64,000 bases of DNA from Flavipsychrobacter sp. (lineage in GTDB: Bacteria > Bacteroidota > Bacteroidia > Chitinophagales > Chitinophagaceae): assembly GCA_024508935.1 (NCBI GenBank), contig JANINW010000011.1:78255-142254 (forward strand), given 5' to 3'. Shown in pieces: positions 1 through 8,047 of this stretch. Numbering within the stretch: the stretch's first letter is position 1; the number at the start of each line of letters is the position of its first letter. The position numbers were made by a program, and so were the translations under genes. The notes under the pieces were generated by a model. It worked only from the letters and a program-made list of their open reading frames with translations, had not been told where the DNA came from and searched no databases.

Positions 1-453
1 ATTTTTCCAAAACAGGTGAACAACAGCCCCGCTCAACTCGGCCCCAGTGGACGGACGCTTACCTGTTTTCTCGCGCATGCGGTCAACTACGGCATCTTTC
101 ACCTTCAGGTTGGCAAACATGCTGTTATTGATCGTTTCGTTCATCACATTGCTGGTGATGGAAAAATAGCCATCTGCCTCCAGCAGTTTTTCCCAGGGAT
201 AGGATAAGGCATTCCGGTATATTTCGTCTGCGTTGAATGCTTCGAATTGCTTGAGGCTATATAATACCTGGCTGGCACACCGCAGGTTTAGGTTTAATTT
301 TATGCAATCGTTCATCGTTGCTTTCAACCGCACACCTGTCACAAAGGTTTCTTCTATTTCAAAACCAAGCTCTTTTACCTCCTGTTCAAGGTAAGGAGCC
401 AGGCGTTTATGGCAGGTAATTGTAACCGGGGCAACTGTTGTATATAAAGACAT
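1..453 (-). CDS. THUMP-domain class I SAM-dependent rRNA methyltransferase, N-terminal part (cut by window edge)
   Basis: This open frame is missing from the ORF track because its stop lies outside the window. It reads from an ATG at 453 with MSLYTTVAPVTITCHKRLAP and runs open to base 1 (151 codons). The segment LAPYLEQEVKELGFEIEETF, followed by a THUMP-like stretch and ending TGKRPSTGAELSGAVVHLFW, resembles the N-terminus of RlmL/RlmK-type 23S rRNA guanine-N2 methyltransferases (the Ypsc-like group of Bacteroidota). The catalytic Rossmann domain would lie outside the window, so the activity is inferred from the N-terminal domain alone. Ferritin lies upstream on the same strand, with a hairpin between the two genes, so it is probably transcribed separately. 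Confidence 0.75.
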   Translation of the reverse strand, partial: MSLYTTVAPVTITCHKRLAPYLEQEVKELGFEIEETFVTGVRLKATMNDCIKLNLNLRCASQVLYSLKQFEAFNADEIYRNALSYPWEKLLEADGYFSITSNVMNETINNSMFANLKVKDAVVDRMREKTGKRPSTGAELSGAVVHLFWKN

Positions 454-500
454 GAGGCTGCAAAGATAATGGCTACTGTATACATCCCCTTAATGAAATT

Positions 501-522
501 AAGCCCCACAAATGCGGGGCTT
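501..522 (-). terminator. Hairpin terminator after ferritin
   Basis: A seven-base-pair stem AAGCCCC/GGGGCTT with an 8-nt loop lies 20 nt past the ferritin stop. The T-tract on the minus strand is short, so termination may be partial. Confidence 0.5.
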
Positions 523-542
523 TTCTCAATGTATATTCGAGG

Positions 543-1094
543 TTATGGATTATCTGTTGTAGCGTCCTGCGCCAGCTTGGCTTCATCAGGCATTTTTTCA
601 AGGTCGCGGTCAAGAGTGTATAGTGCATCGTTTTTTGCATCTGGTCCGCCGGCTATTTTTATCTTATCCAGCAGATCCAATGCCAATGTTTCCTCTTCAA
701 CCTGTTCCTTCACAAACCACTGCAGGAAATTCCAGGTGGCCCAATCCTGCTCATCAAAGCTCAGCCTTACCAGTTTGTAAATAGATTCCGTATTGCCCAC
801 TTCCTGTTCAAACACTTTTTCAAAGCAATTATTTACATTTTTTGGGTTATCACCGGGGCCGGGTATAGGTTCAATTTTCACCTCGGCACCGCGTTCCAAT
901 ATATATTCCAGGAATTTCATCATATGGTTACGTTCTTCCTGCGCATGCCTGAACAGGAAATTGGCAATGCCTTTATATCCCTGGGCATCCGCCCAGGAGG
1001 CATAGGAAAGATATATCTGAGATGCGTGTGCTTCCCTGGTTATCTGGCTGTTGAGACCTTCAGCCATCCGTGATGATAAACGATTGTGATTCAT
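543..1094 (-). CDS. Ferritin (bacterial non-haem, FtnA-like)
   Basis: A 183-residue four-helix ferritin that oxidises Fe(II) at a dinuclear centre and stores the mineral in a 24-mer cage in the cytoplasm. Ferroxidase ligands are visible in the expected order: E21 in the first helix (TREAHAS), E54 and H57 in HAQEERNHMM, E98 (FEQEV), and Q131 with E134 in KEQVEEE. The C-terminal extension (about 20 residues) is acidic. No haem-ligating methionine context typical of bacterioferritin was noted, so the FtnA type is preferred. It is monocistronic, flanked by hairpins on both sides. No Fur-box-like sequence was recognised upstream. Confidence 0.95.
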   Translation of the reverse strand: MNHNRLSSRMAEGLNSQITREAHASQIYLSYASWADAQGYKGIANFLFRHAQEERNHMMKFLEYILERGAEVKIEPIPGPGDNPKNVNNCFEKVFEQEVGNTESIYKLVRLSFDEQDWATWNFLQWFVKEQVEEETLALDLLDKIKIAGGPDAKNDALYTLDRDLEKMPDEAKLAQDATTDNP

Positions 1095-1155
1095 AATTGT
1101 GTGTTATAGCGAAATCAACACTATAATTATGCCACCGCTATTATTTAATTTCTAT

Positions 1156-1190
1156 AATGCCCAAAGATAATTTAAGTGTCTTTGGGCATT
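1156..1190 (-). terminator. 12-bp hairpin terminator after the VOC gene
   Basis: The perfect inverted repeat AATGCCCAAAGA/TCTTTGGGCATT lies just beyond the VOC stop and before the ferritin leader. It has an 11-nt loop and is followed on the minus strand by an A/T-rich run without a clean U-tract. Confidence 0.6.
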
Positions 1191-1201
1191 TAAAGGCTTG
1201 G

Positions 1202-1657
1202 TTATCCGTTTGCAGCTTTTTCCAGGTCTGCTATTATTATTTTGTCCATTTTCATCATAGCATCCATCACCCTGCCTGCTTTCATGCGGTCAGTATCTTG
1301 CAGCAGCCTGCTTAATATTGTGGGTACTATTTGCCAGGACAGGCCATATTTATCTTTCAGCCATCCGCACCTGCTAGGCTCACCACCATCTACGGTCAGG
1401 CTGTTCCAGTAATAATCTACTTCTTCCTGTGTTTCACAGTTTACAAACAGGGAAATAGACTCGTTGAATTTGAACATAGGGCCGCCATTAAATGCGGTCA
1501 GCTCCTGCCCGTTTATCCGGAAGGTTACGCCCATGGCAGTTTCGCCGGGACCCGGCATAGTACTGAGGATTTTTGAGTCTTTAAATATTGAGCAATAAAA
1601 ATTAGCGGCTTCCTGGGCTTTGCCATCGTACCATAAGAATGGGGTGATCTTTTGCAT
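1202..1657 (-). CDS. VOC-family protein (PhnB/3-demethylubiquinone methyltransferase-like fold)
   Basis: A 151-residue protein opening MQKITPFLWYDGKAQEAANF, the typical start of the PhnB-like branch of the vicinal-oxygen-chelate superfamily. These have paired beta-alpha-beta-beta-beta modules and often a metal site. The motif CGWLKDKYGLSWQIVP is the characteristic C-terminal module seen in many Bacteroidota paralogues. The substrate is unknown and the family includes proteins with no demonstrated enzymatic activity. A -7 promoter element lies 37 bp upstream of the ATG and a hairpin follows, so it is a single-gene unit. Confidence 0.85.
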   Translation of the reverse strand: MQKITPFLWYDGKAQEAANFYCSIFKDSKILSTMPGPGETAMGVTFRINGQELTAFNGGPMFKFNESISLFVNCETQEEVDYYWNSLTVDGGEPSRCGWLKDKYGLSWQIVPTILSRLLQDTDRMKAGRVMDAMMKMDKIIIADLEKAANG

Positions 1658-1693
1658 ATAGTTTAGTGTTTAAGCTGTTTAAAAATGATAATG

Positions 1694-1701
1694 CAAACAT
1701 A
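1694..1701 (-). promoter_or_regulatory. -7 element (TATGTTTG) for the VOC gene
   Basis: The minus strand reads TATGTTTG, matching the Bacteroidota TAnnTTTG -7 consensus, 37 bp upstream of the VOC start codon. No clear -33 TTTG was found at the usual spacing. Confidence 0.5.
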
Positions 1702-1907
1702 GTAACGCTTATGATGATTATTAGGGCGTGTAAACGACATTGTAAAGGGCATTTTGCGACAGCTTTTAATTGAATTGTGTGTGCTACATCACAATCTATA
1801 GCCATGCAACACTGTAATTTTATCATAACGTTAAACCCGTATTCACAAGCCTATACGCTGATAAAAAGCAATTATAGCCGGGGCTTATCTAAGCAGTAAT
1901 TTTTAAA

Positions 1908-1915
1908 TATCTTTG
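1908..1915 (+). promoter_or_regulatory. -7 element (TATCTTTG) for the peroxiredoxin gene
   Basis: TATCTTTG matches the TAnnTTTG consensus and lies 34 bp upstream of the peroxiredoxin ATG. The 250-bp stretch between this and the divergent VOC gene holds no convincing gene. Confidence 0.55.
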
Positions 1916-1949
1916 CCCGCCGATTATAAAAACAAAAATTAAATAAATT

Positions 1950-2585
1950 ATGAATGTGTTGACAGGGAAAAAAGCCCCATTGTTTAAAGATGACGCCGTA
2001 GTGAACGGAAATGAGTTTGTTGAGAATTTCTCACTGGAACAGTATATTGGTAAAAAGAATGTAGTATTCTTCTTTTACCCGCTTGATTTTACTTTTGTGT
2101 GCCCTACAGAGCTGGTGGCATTCCAGGATCAACTGGCTGAATTTGAGAAAAGAGATACGGTAGTGGTAGCTTGTTCAACAGATTCAAAATACTCACACTG
2201 GGCGTGGCTGAATACAGAACGCAACAAGGGCGGTATTAAAGGTGTTACCTACCCGATAGTAGCCGATAACTCTAAAATGATAGCCATTAACTATGGTGTA
2301 CTGGCGGGTAACTATTCTTTCAACGACGGCCAAATGTCTTTTGAAGGTAACCCGGTAGCTTATCGTGGTTTATTCCTGATAGATAAGCAAGGTGTGGTGC
2401 GCCACCAGGTGATAAACGACCTGCCGCTGGGCCGCAGTGTAGATGAAACCCTACGTATGGTAGATGCATTGAACTTCCATGAAGAAAATGGTGAAGTTTG
2501 TCCTGCCAACTGGAACAAAACGAAAGAAGGCCTTAAAACAACTGCCGCTGATATAGCACATTACCTGGAAACGCATACTAATTAA
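1950..2585 (+). CDS. Typical 2-Cys peroxiredoxin (AhpC/TSA family)
   Basis: A 211-residue thiol peroxidase reducing H2O2 and organic peroxides. The peroxidatic cysteine is C51 in FTFVCPTEL and the resolving cysteine is C184 in GEVCPANW, so this is a typical 2-Cys enzyme acting as a dimer or decamer in the cytoplasm. The GGLG motif linked to over-oxidation sensitivity reads GGIK here and there is no C-terminal YF, so the enzyme is probably of the robust type (inference from known family behaviour). No ahpF-like reductase is nearby, so it presumably uses thioredoxin. It has its own promoter and a strong terminator. Confidence 0.95.
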   Translation: MNVLTGKKAPLFKDDAVVNGNEFVENFSLEQYIGKKNVVFFFYPLDFTFVCPTELVAFQDQLAEFEKRDTVVVACSTDSKYSHWAWLNTERNKGGIKGVTYPIVADNSKMIAINYGVLAGNYSFNDGQMSFEGNPVAYRGLFLIDKQGVVRHQVINDLPLGRSVDETLRMVDALNFHEENGEVCPANWNKTKEGLKTTAADIAHYLETHTN

Positions 2586-2608
2586 TTGCAGTTCCTGGCA
2601 AAATAGTG

Positions 2609-2637
2609 AAAGCCGCTTCGACAGAAGCGGCTTTTTT
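2609..2637 (+). terminator. Intrinsic terminator after peroxiredoxin
   Basis: AAAGCCGCTTC/GAAGCGGCTTT stem followed by TTTTTT. The AAAGCCGCT core recurs at several other terminators in the window. Confidence 0.9.
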
Positions 2638-2665
2638 ATTAGATGTAGCGTTTCTAAAAAGGAGA

Positions 2666-2704
2666 AAGTCCCGCAATGCTTTGTCTGATTACTTTGCGGG
2701 ACCA
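2666..2704 (-). terminator. Hairpin after the GyrI-like gene
   Basis: GTCCCGCAA/TTGCGGGAC inverted repeat with a 17-nt loop, about 20 nt past the GyrI-like stop. On the minus strand it is followed by a T-rich run (TTTCTCCTTTTT). Confidence 0.6.
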
Positions 2705-2724
2705 GGAGAGTAAAGGAATGAATA

Positions 2725-3204
2725 TTATTTAACTAAGAAATAAATGTTGGTTTTCCATTTTGCCGGGTCTTTGTCTATCATCGGGTCCGACAGATATTCT
2801 TCTATCATAAGTTCTTTTTTCAACCCATTGTCAGCAAGGTATTTATCCATAGCCTGGTAAGCAGGTACCATGGTCTCATAAGAGCCAATATGCATTGTAG
2901 TAACAACCTTTGAGGCGGGTAATATCACTTTCTCCAATGTTCCGGTATCGGGAATATTGCCCTGTACAGCTATGGCCGCTGCAAGATCAGTCTCATTTTT
3001 AACCTCATCTATCTTGTAATAGAATGCACACGGCATGCCGTCAGGTCTTAACCCTGCCTGCCCGATGAAGCTATATAGGGTACCATAGTTTTCTTTAAAG
3101 AAATCGGACAGTTTATTGAATGGAACGGTGGCTCTTTTGGTAAGAAACTGCCTTTCCGGCCAGTTGATGGTATTGATAGTATATGTTGAGGTATTTGTTT
3201 CCAT
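2725..3204 (-). CDS. GyrI-like / AraC effector-binding domain protein
   Basis: A 159-residue stand-alone protein with features of the GyrI-like small-molecule-binding fold (AraC_E_bind/SHS2 type): RQFLTKRATVPFNKLSDFF near the N-terminus, then GLRPDGMPCAFYY, the central KVVTTMHIGSYETMVPAYQAM helix entry, and a terminal strand NIYFLVK. There is no helix-turn-helix, so it is not itself an AraC regulator. Family members bind hydrophobic ligands, inhibit gyrase or hydrolyse small molecules; which applies here cannot be told. It is monocistronic and convergent with the peroxiredoxin gene. Confidence 0.75.
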   Translation of the reverse strand: METNTSTYTINTINWPERQFLTKRATVPFNKLSDFFKENYGTLYSFIGQAGLRPDGMPCAFYYKIDEVKNETDLAAAIAVQGNIPDTGTLEKVILPASKVVTTMHIGSYETMVPAYQAMDKYLADNGLKKELMIEEYLSDPMIDKDPAKWKTNIYFLVK

Positions 3205-3352
3205 TGTTATTGGTTTTCTGTGTACGAAATTATGCTGGTCAGCAGCTAGGGAATATGAGCGTAGTCAGCTTTCATCATGAGTTTTGTCAGTATCATTATT
3301 TATTAATAATTACTATTTTGTCCCTGGCATAAGCTCCTATTAAAAAAGAATA

Positions 3353-3823
3353 ATGAAACCGGAAGTAAAAATTACACTTATATACCTGTTACTGGGGTTG
3401 CTATGGATCTATTTCAGCGATAAGATCGTTCTGATGTTCCCGGATAATGATTTCAGAACATCATTGCAAACCGTTAAAGGATTTGTATATGTAGGCTTTA
3501 CATCTGCCGTGCTCTATTTATTGCTGAAAGGGTTTTATAACGAACTGAATAACAGGGTTAAACAACTGGAAGAGAGCGGAACACAATTGAGGGCCCAAAA
3601 TGAAAAACTGCAGGATATATCATGGATGCAATCGCATGTGGTAAGGGCACCCTTGGCCAGCTTGATGGGTTGCCTGCACCTTATTAAAGATGTGGACCAT
3701 ACACAGGAAGAACGCGAGGCCGCGATTGAAAATATTCTGCATTCTGCCAACGAATTGGATACGGTCATCAGGCAGATCTCTCAAAAATCAGAAAATTTGC
3801 ATAACGGGGAAAGTAAAGCTTAG
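3353..3823 (+). CDS. Membrane protein with a histidine-kinase dimerisation (DHp) domain but no ATPase domain
   Basis: A 156-residue protein with two predicted membrane segments (about residues 7-25 and 43-60), a coiled-coil linker (LNNRVKQLEES...LRAQNEKLQ) and a DHp-like helix pair. The putative phospho-acceptor sits in MQSHVVRAPLASLMG, the H-box pattern of Chitinophagaceae sensor kinases. The frame ends about 50 residues after the H-box, with no N, G1 or G2 boxes here or in the gap before the next gene, so it cannot phosphorylate itself. It may be phosphorylated by a partner kinase, act as a phosphatase scaffold or be a truncated relic. The frame is intact, with no nearby frameshifted remnant. 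Confidence 0.75.
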   Translation: MKPEVKITLIYLLLGLLWIYFSDKIVLMFPDNDFRTSLQTVKGFVYVGFTSAVLYLLLKGFYNELNNRVKQLEESGTQLRAQNEKLQDISWMQSHVVRAPLASLMGCLHLIKDVDHTQEEREAAIENILHSANELDTVIRQISQKSENLHNGESKA

Positions 3824-3867
3824 TCTTTTACCTTAGTTATACTTTACTTTACGCTAAACTTATCTCT

Positions 3868-4434
3868 ATGAAAAAAATAGTACAGTTCCAGCATATATCG
3901 CTTGACGGATTTGTAGCAGGGCCTAATGGGGAAATGAACTGGATACATGTGGACGAAGAGATTTTTGATTATGTGGGTGCCAGCATCAAATCGTCTGACA
4001 CAGCTATTTACGGACGTGTCACTTACGAAATGATGGAAGGCTATTGGCCAACCGCAGCTGACAAGCCCAACGCTTCAAAACATGATATAGAACATGCACG
4101 CTGGTACAAAAATGTCAACAAAGTAGTATTATCCAGGTCGATGCAGGGGAGGGAGATGCCTCATACAAAAATTATCAGTGATGATATTTCCCGCCAGATC
4201 ATGCAATTGAAGGAGGGCGAAGGGCCTGACATGATTATATTCGGTAGCCCCTCTGCAACTCATTCACTAATGCATGAAGGCTTGATCGATAAGTTCTGGT
4301 TTTTTGTTAACCCCGTCTTGTTGGGTGAAGGCATACCTGCTTTCAAAAATATCGAACAGCTTACTCAGTTACAGTTAACAAACAGTAAAACATTTTCTTC
4401 CGGTGTTGTATGCCTGCATTACAGTAAGTTGTAG
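3868..4434 (+). CDS. Dihydrofolate reductase-family (RibD C-terminal domain) protein
   Basis: A 188-residue protein starting MKKIVQFQHISLDGFVAGPNGEMNW, the hallmark N-terminus of the RibD_C/DHFR-like reductase family common in Bacteroidota. AIYGRVTYEMMEGYWP and MIIFGSPSATHSLMHEGLIDKFWFFVNPVLLGEGIPAF complete the nucleotide-binding Rossmann-like fold. It lacks the deaminase half of RibD. Family members are NAD(P)H-dependent reductases of mostly unknown substrate; a riboflavin role should not be assumed. It lies 44 bp after the DHp protein and 29 bp before the Nudix gene, so the three may be co-transcribed. Confidence 0.85.
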   Translation: MKKIVQFQHISLDGFVAGPNGEMNWIHVDEEIFDYVGASIKSSDTAIYGRVTYEMMEGYWPTAADKPNASKHDIEHARWYKNVNKVVLSRSMQGREMPHTKIISDDISRQIMQLKEGEGPDMIIFGSPSATHSLMHEGLIDKFWFFVNPVLLGEGIPAFKNIEQLTQLQLTNSKTFSSGVVCLHYSKL

Positions 4435-4463
4435 GTATCTGTGACAGTATAAAGGAATGAAAG

Positions 4464-4922
4464 ATGAAACTGAGTGCAGGGTTATTATTGTATCGCAATA
4501 CAACAGGACAATTAGAAGTTTTATTAGTGCATCCCGGTGGCCCTTTCTGGAAGAAAAAGGACTTAGGGGCGTGGTCTATACCTAAAGGTGAGTATAATGA
4601 CCCAGAAGATGCGCTCACAGCTGCACGGCGCGAATTTAAAGAGGAGACCGGGATGGATATAGATGGCAATTTTCTGCCATTGACACCTATAAAGCAAAAA
4701 AGCGGTAAAATAGTGCATGCATTTGCCATAGCTGCAGATATAGATGCCTCGAAGATCGTAAGCAACACATTTCCTTTAGAATGGCCGCCAAAATCAGGTA
4801 AAATGATAGATGTACCGGAAATAGATAAAGCCGAATGGTTCATGTTAGCCGAGGCCAGGCAAAAAATAAATACTGCCCAATTTCAACTGCTCGAAGAGCT
4901 TACGCTGATATTGGGTAAGTAA
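4464..4922 (+). CDS. Nudix hydrolase
   Basis: A 152-residue Nudix protein with a complete Nudix box (G-x5-E-x7-REFKEETGM, about residues 42-64) that binds Mg2+ and cleaves nucleoside-diphosphate-linked substrates. The opening KLSAGLLLYR...LEVLLVHPGGPFW and the segment DLGAWSIPKGEY are typical of the subgroup annotated as ADP-ribose/Ap4A-type NTP pyrophosphohydrolases, but substrate specificity cannot be read from sequence. An AAAGGA stretch sits about 10 nt upstream of the chosen ATG. Its stop is only 5 bp from the stop of the convergent CHAD gene. Confidence 0.9.
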   Translation: MKLSAGLLLYRNTTGQLEVLLVHPGGPFWKKKDLGAWSIPKGEYNDPEDALTAARREFKEETGMDIDGNFLPLTPIKQKSGKIVHAFAIAADIDASKIVSNTFPLEWPPKSGKMIDVPEIDKAEWFMLAEARQKINTAQFQLLEELTLILGK

Positions 4923-4927
4923 TACAT

Positions 4928-5695
4928 CTAGATGCTTTCTACCCTAATACGTGCTCTTATCAATGCTTTCTTCTCTTCCCATTGCCGGCGGATGTGTGTA
5001 GCTATGGCACTACTGTGTTCAGGGGCTATGCTACCCAACAAAGAGAGGTGGACTACATGGTCCTGGTATTCATTAAGCGTGTCCATTAGCGTGCTTAATG
5101 CCGACAGGCTTTTTCTATTAGCTATGGGTAAATACTCGTCTTCATCGGCTTTTAATGCTTTGATGTTATAGGATATATCCTTCAGGGCTTTCCTTATGCT
5201 ATGCATATCCTCATCCGGTATATCGTTCTTCAGTAATTCATCAATCTCCTTGGTTTTATTCCTGATGAACCTATTCAGTACTTTTCCCGGCAGCTTCGAA
5301 GGCATGCGATGCAAAATTTCCCTGCGCGCCTTATGAAATTTGAAATGTCTAATAACCCTAATAAGCTGTACGCTTGCATGGTCGACCTCGCCGGTTACAA
5401 TATCAGGGTAACTATCCGTGTCTTTAAAAAACGGTAGTATTACCTGCCTGTATAGCTGGAGATTACGCACCTCGCCTGCGGCATGGTATATATGCTTTAA
5501 GCCTTCCGGAACCTGTAGCTTTTTATCTGCACCATCGGCTGATGCAGCCAGGCGTATAAGCGCCCTGAGTTTTTTAAAGCTCACCCTTAGGCGGTGTATC
5601 ACTTCTGCGTCATTGGTAGAAAATAGCTGCAAGGCATGATGTTCTATATCATCCATTTTCTGTTTTACCATTCTTTGCAGCTTCCGTTTTTTCAT
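4928..5695 (-). CDS. CHAD domain protein (polyphosphate-associated)
   Basis: A 255-residue all-helical protein. The conserved histidine/arginine helices characteristic of CHAD are visible: VIHRLRVSFKKLRALIRL near residues 34-51 and DMHSIRKALKDISYNIKALK in the second half, with HVVHLSLLG resembling the conserved QDHxVxL segment. CHAD domains bind inorganic polyphosphate through basic helices and are often found with polyphosphate kinases or CYTH phosphatases. No such partner is visible here. The protein is rich in Lys and Arg, consistent with polyanion binding. Confidence 0.85.
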   Translation of the reverse strand: MKKRKLQRMVKQKMDDIEHHALQLFSTNDAEVIHRLRVSFKKLRALIRLAASADGADKKLQVPEGLKHIYHAAGEVRNLQLYRQVILPFFKDTDSYPDIVTGEVDHASVQLIRVIRHFKFHKARREILHRMPSKLPGKVLNRFIRNKTKEIDELLKNDIPDEDMHSIRKALKDISYNIKALKADEDEYLPIANRKSLSALSTLMDTLNEYQDHVVHLSLLGSIAPEHSSAIATHIRRQWEEKKALIRARIRVESI

Positions 5696-5782
5696 AAAAT
5701 AAAGTTACGCACGATAATCAACCCTTATATTGCTTCCAATGTTATATTTACACATCAGGGAACGGATATTTAAAGCTGTAGC

Positions 5783-6130
5783 ATGAATAGATTATTGTAT
5801 ACGGCCCTTATTATTGCCGGCGTAGTGGCTATAGCGGTAGCCGATATACTGCTTAAAAAAGCCGCTGACTCAGGCAACTATCTTTCTGCCTTAAAGCATC
5901 CACTTATGCCGGTTGTCGTACTACTATACCTGTTCCAGGTAGCTGTATTTCTTTTTGTATTTGTAAAACGTATAGACCTTAGTACGGTAGGGATATTGCA
6001 AACGGCGTTGTACGCTGTTATTGTGCTGGGTGCCGGTATCCTGTTTTTCAAAGAAGAAATATCGCTGGTTAAGGGAATAGGTATAGCCCTGGCTCTTATA
6101 GGGGTAGCGCTGATCAATTCCAGTGATTAA
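5783..6130 (+). CDS. Small four-helix membrane protein, SMR/EamA-like
   Basis: A 115-residue protein with four hydrophobic segments and the C-terminal half ILFFKEEISLVKGIGIALALIGVALINSS, the signature ending of small multidrug resistance and EamA half-transporters. TM1 carries an aspartate (VADILLKKA) where SMR drug exporters have a conserved glutamate at residue 14, so classical drug export is doubtful. It looks closer to ArnE/ArnF-like or DMT half-proteins. It probably dimerises in the inner membrane. It stands alone, with no partner SMR gene adjacent. Confidence 0.75.
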   Translation: MNRLLYTALIIAGVVAIAVADILLKKAADSGNYLSALKHPLMPVVVLLYLFQVAVFLFVFVKRIDLSTVGILQTALYAVIVLGAGILFFKEEISLVKGIGIALALIGVALINSSD

Positions 6131-6219
6131 CAGGCACTTATCCACGCAATGTTTATAACCAGTATTATTAAATGATATATCTCTTATGTAGATTTAAGCA
6201 CTGATCTATCAAACATAAT

Positions 6220-6432
6220 ATGTCTATAGAATTAAACCTGGTAAAAGCCGCTATCGAAAAAGAAAAATGCAGTGTACATGGTGAATACCCCGAGGTGAGG
6301 GTAAATGCCATGCAGCTGGAAATAAGCACCTGCTGCGATGCATTTCATGACCATCTTGAACCCGTTATGAACCAGGTGGCCAATGAAGTAATGCATAAAC
6401 GGATAGAGCAGATCTCCGGCATCTTTAAATAA
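6220..6432 (+). CDS. Small conserved-looking cytosolic protein with Cys/His pairs, function unknown
   Basis: A 70-residue protein, MSIELNLVKAAIEKEKCSVHGEYP..., with no signal peptide or membrane segment. It contains CSVHGEYPEV and STCCDAFHDHLEP, so a C-x2-H and a CC-x3-H-x-H set could bind a metal. The pattern of an N-terminal helix, a short beta segment and a C-terminal helix is plausible for a small folded domain. It is not recognised. The reading frame, start spacing and plausible amino-acid composition support it as a real gene. Confidence 0.6.
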   Translation: MSIELNLVKAAIEKEKCSVHGEYPEVRVNAMQLEISTCCDAFHDHLEPVMNQVANEVMHKRIEQISGIFK

Positions 6433-6519
6433 CTGCAGTCTTTTAACGGCGTTTGTAGTTTCGTCTCATTATAAAATTATCTATCTTAGAGAGGATGTGA
6501 TTTAAACTATCACCCGCCT

Positions 6520-7971
6520 ATGATCCGGATATATTTGGCTATGCTGCTTATGGCCGTTACTATGACTGTACAAGCACAAAGATGTTCCTGTATAAAGGAG
6601 TTGCAGTTTTTAGAAAATAAGGTAGAACACAACCTACCATCTTATTACGACCAGGTGGTGCTGCAAAAACGAGAAAAGGCTTATAAGCAACACAGGGAAC
6701 GTATAGATGAAATAGCCGCTTCCATAACTGACAGTAGTCAGTGCATCTATCTTACAGCACGCTATATTTCTTTTTTCAGAGACGAGCACCTGGCCATAAA
6801 CTATAAAGACGCTATCTATCCTTTTTCGTGGGAAGACAATGATACAGCCGGCATGCGCGCCTTTTTCAGCCGTGAAAAGGTTTATCGTTTCCCCCATGAA
6901 AGGATGGTGCGTGTAGGGCCCGAAGGCTATTGGAGCAGCCGTGACGGCAAAATGAAAGTGCAGGTGATAGCGAATAAAAACGCGTTGTGGGACTATATTG
7001 GTCTTGTAGTAATTGGTGATAAAAAATACTGGACCCCAGGACAAATAAAGTTTGCGCTAAAGAAAAAAGCTCATAGCGATTTTGAGTGTATTTATCTTTC
7101 GGGGAGCAGGAAACCAACTGTAATACAGGCACAGCTGAAAGATAGCGTGTTGAACTTTGGCAGAATAACAGAATACTATCGAATAGCCGGACCGGATGAC
7201 ATTCCGGTAACAAGGCCTGCTTACACACCGTCTGGCGAGTTTGAATTTAATGAGCTTTCACCCGAAACGGCTTATCTGCGGATACCATCCTTTGATTATG
7301 AGAATACCCCGTTTATTGATTCACTGGTTAAAACTAACCTCCCCAGGATCGTTTCTAAACGCAATATAATAATTGATGTCAGGGATAATGAAGGCGGCAG
7401 CGATCGGGCCTGGCAATCGTTATTGCCCCTGGTGTACGATAAAAGAGAATTTATATCACCGATGGCTTCTACCGAATTTGGTGGGCCTGATATTATAGCC
7501 TATTATGAGCAGCATGAGTATGAGAATTGCAAAACGCGTGAAGATAGCCTGCAAGATGAAAGTATAATAATGATGCTAAAGAAACATCCCGGTGAATATA
7601 TGCCCCTGGCGTTTGATAAAGGCAACCTGGATACATTCTATAAAAGTCCGAAAAATGTAGCCATACTTATGGACCGCTGGTGTGCAAGTTCTACAGAAGG
7701 TTTTATACTGGCAGCCAGGCAAAACAAAAAAGTAAAGCTGTATGGCGAGAATACCTGGGGCATGTGCTCTTATGGAGATTGGATGACTGTAGATATGCCA
7801 TGCCTGCCGGTAGCCGTAAATATGCCTACGAAGAAAATGACCATGCGGAACGGTGCGGATTACGAAAGCATTGGCATAAGCCCGGATGTGAAACTGAATA
7901 TCGGTACAAAGGATAAATGGATAGCACAGGTGCAGGATAATATGGAACATCCTACGGCTTCCGGAAAATGA
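6520..7971 (+). CDS. S41-family (C-terminal processing-type) peptidase, exported
   Basis: A 483-residue protein with an N-terminal signal peptide (cleavage likely after VQAQ, about residue 20). The S41 core is in the second half: RNIIIDVRDNEGGSDRAW (the IDLRxNxGG strand), then NVAILMDRWCASSTEGFILAAR, which carries the nucleophilic serine, and KVKLYGENTWGMCSYG. No PDZ domain is evident between the N-terminal region and the core, unlike CtpA. It probably acts in the periplasm or at the outer membrane on peptides or misfolded proteins. It lies alone between two small genes. Confidence 0.85.
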   Translation: MIRIYLAMLLMAVTMTVQAQRCSCIKELQFLENKVEHNLPSYYDQVVLQKREKAYKQHRERIDEIAASITDSSQCIYLTARYISFFRDEHLAINYKDAIYPFSWEDNDTAGMRAFFSREKVYRFPHERMVRVGPEGYWSSRDGKMKVQVIANKNALWDYIGLVVIGDKKYWTPGQIKFALKKKAHSDFECIYLSGSRKPTVIQAQLKDSVLNFGRITEYYRIAGPDDIPVTRPAYTPSGEFEFNELSPETAYLRIPSFDYENTPFIDSLVKTNLPRIVSKRNIIIDVRDNEGGSDRAWQSLLPLVYDKREFISPMASTEFGGPDIIAYYEQHEYENCKTREDSLQDESIIMMLKKHPGEYMPLAFDKGNLDTFYKSPKNVAILMDRWCASSTEGFILAARQNKKVKLYGENTWGMCSYGDWMTVDMPCLPVAVNMPTKKMTMRNGADYESIGISPDVKLNIGTKDKWIAQVQDNMEHPTASGK

Positions 7972-8047
7972 TAACAATGGCGGGAGCAATATATTAGTTA
8001 TATTAAATATTCCTTCGGATATTTGATGTATCACTAAACATCATTTT

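Noticed and set aside
6138-6146. DnaA-box-like TTATCCACG downstream of the SMR-like gene
   Set aside because: One mismatch, single copy and no symmetry; expected by chance.
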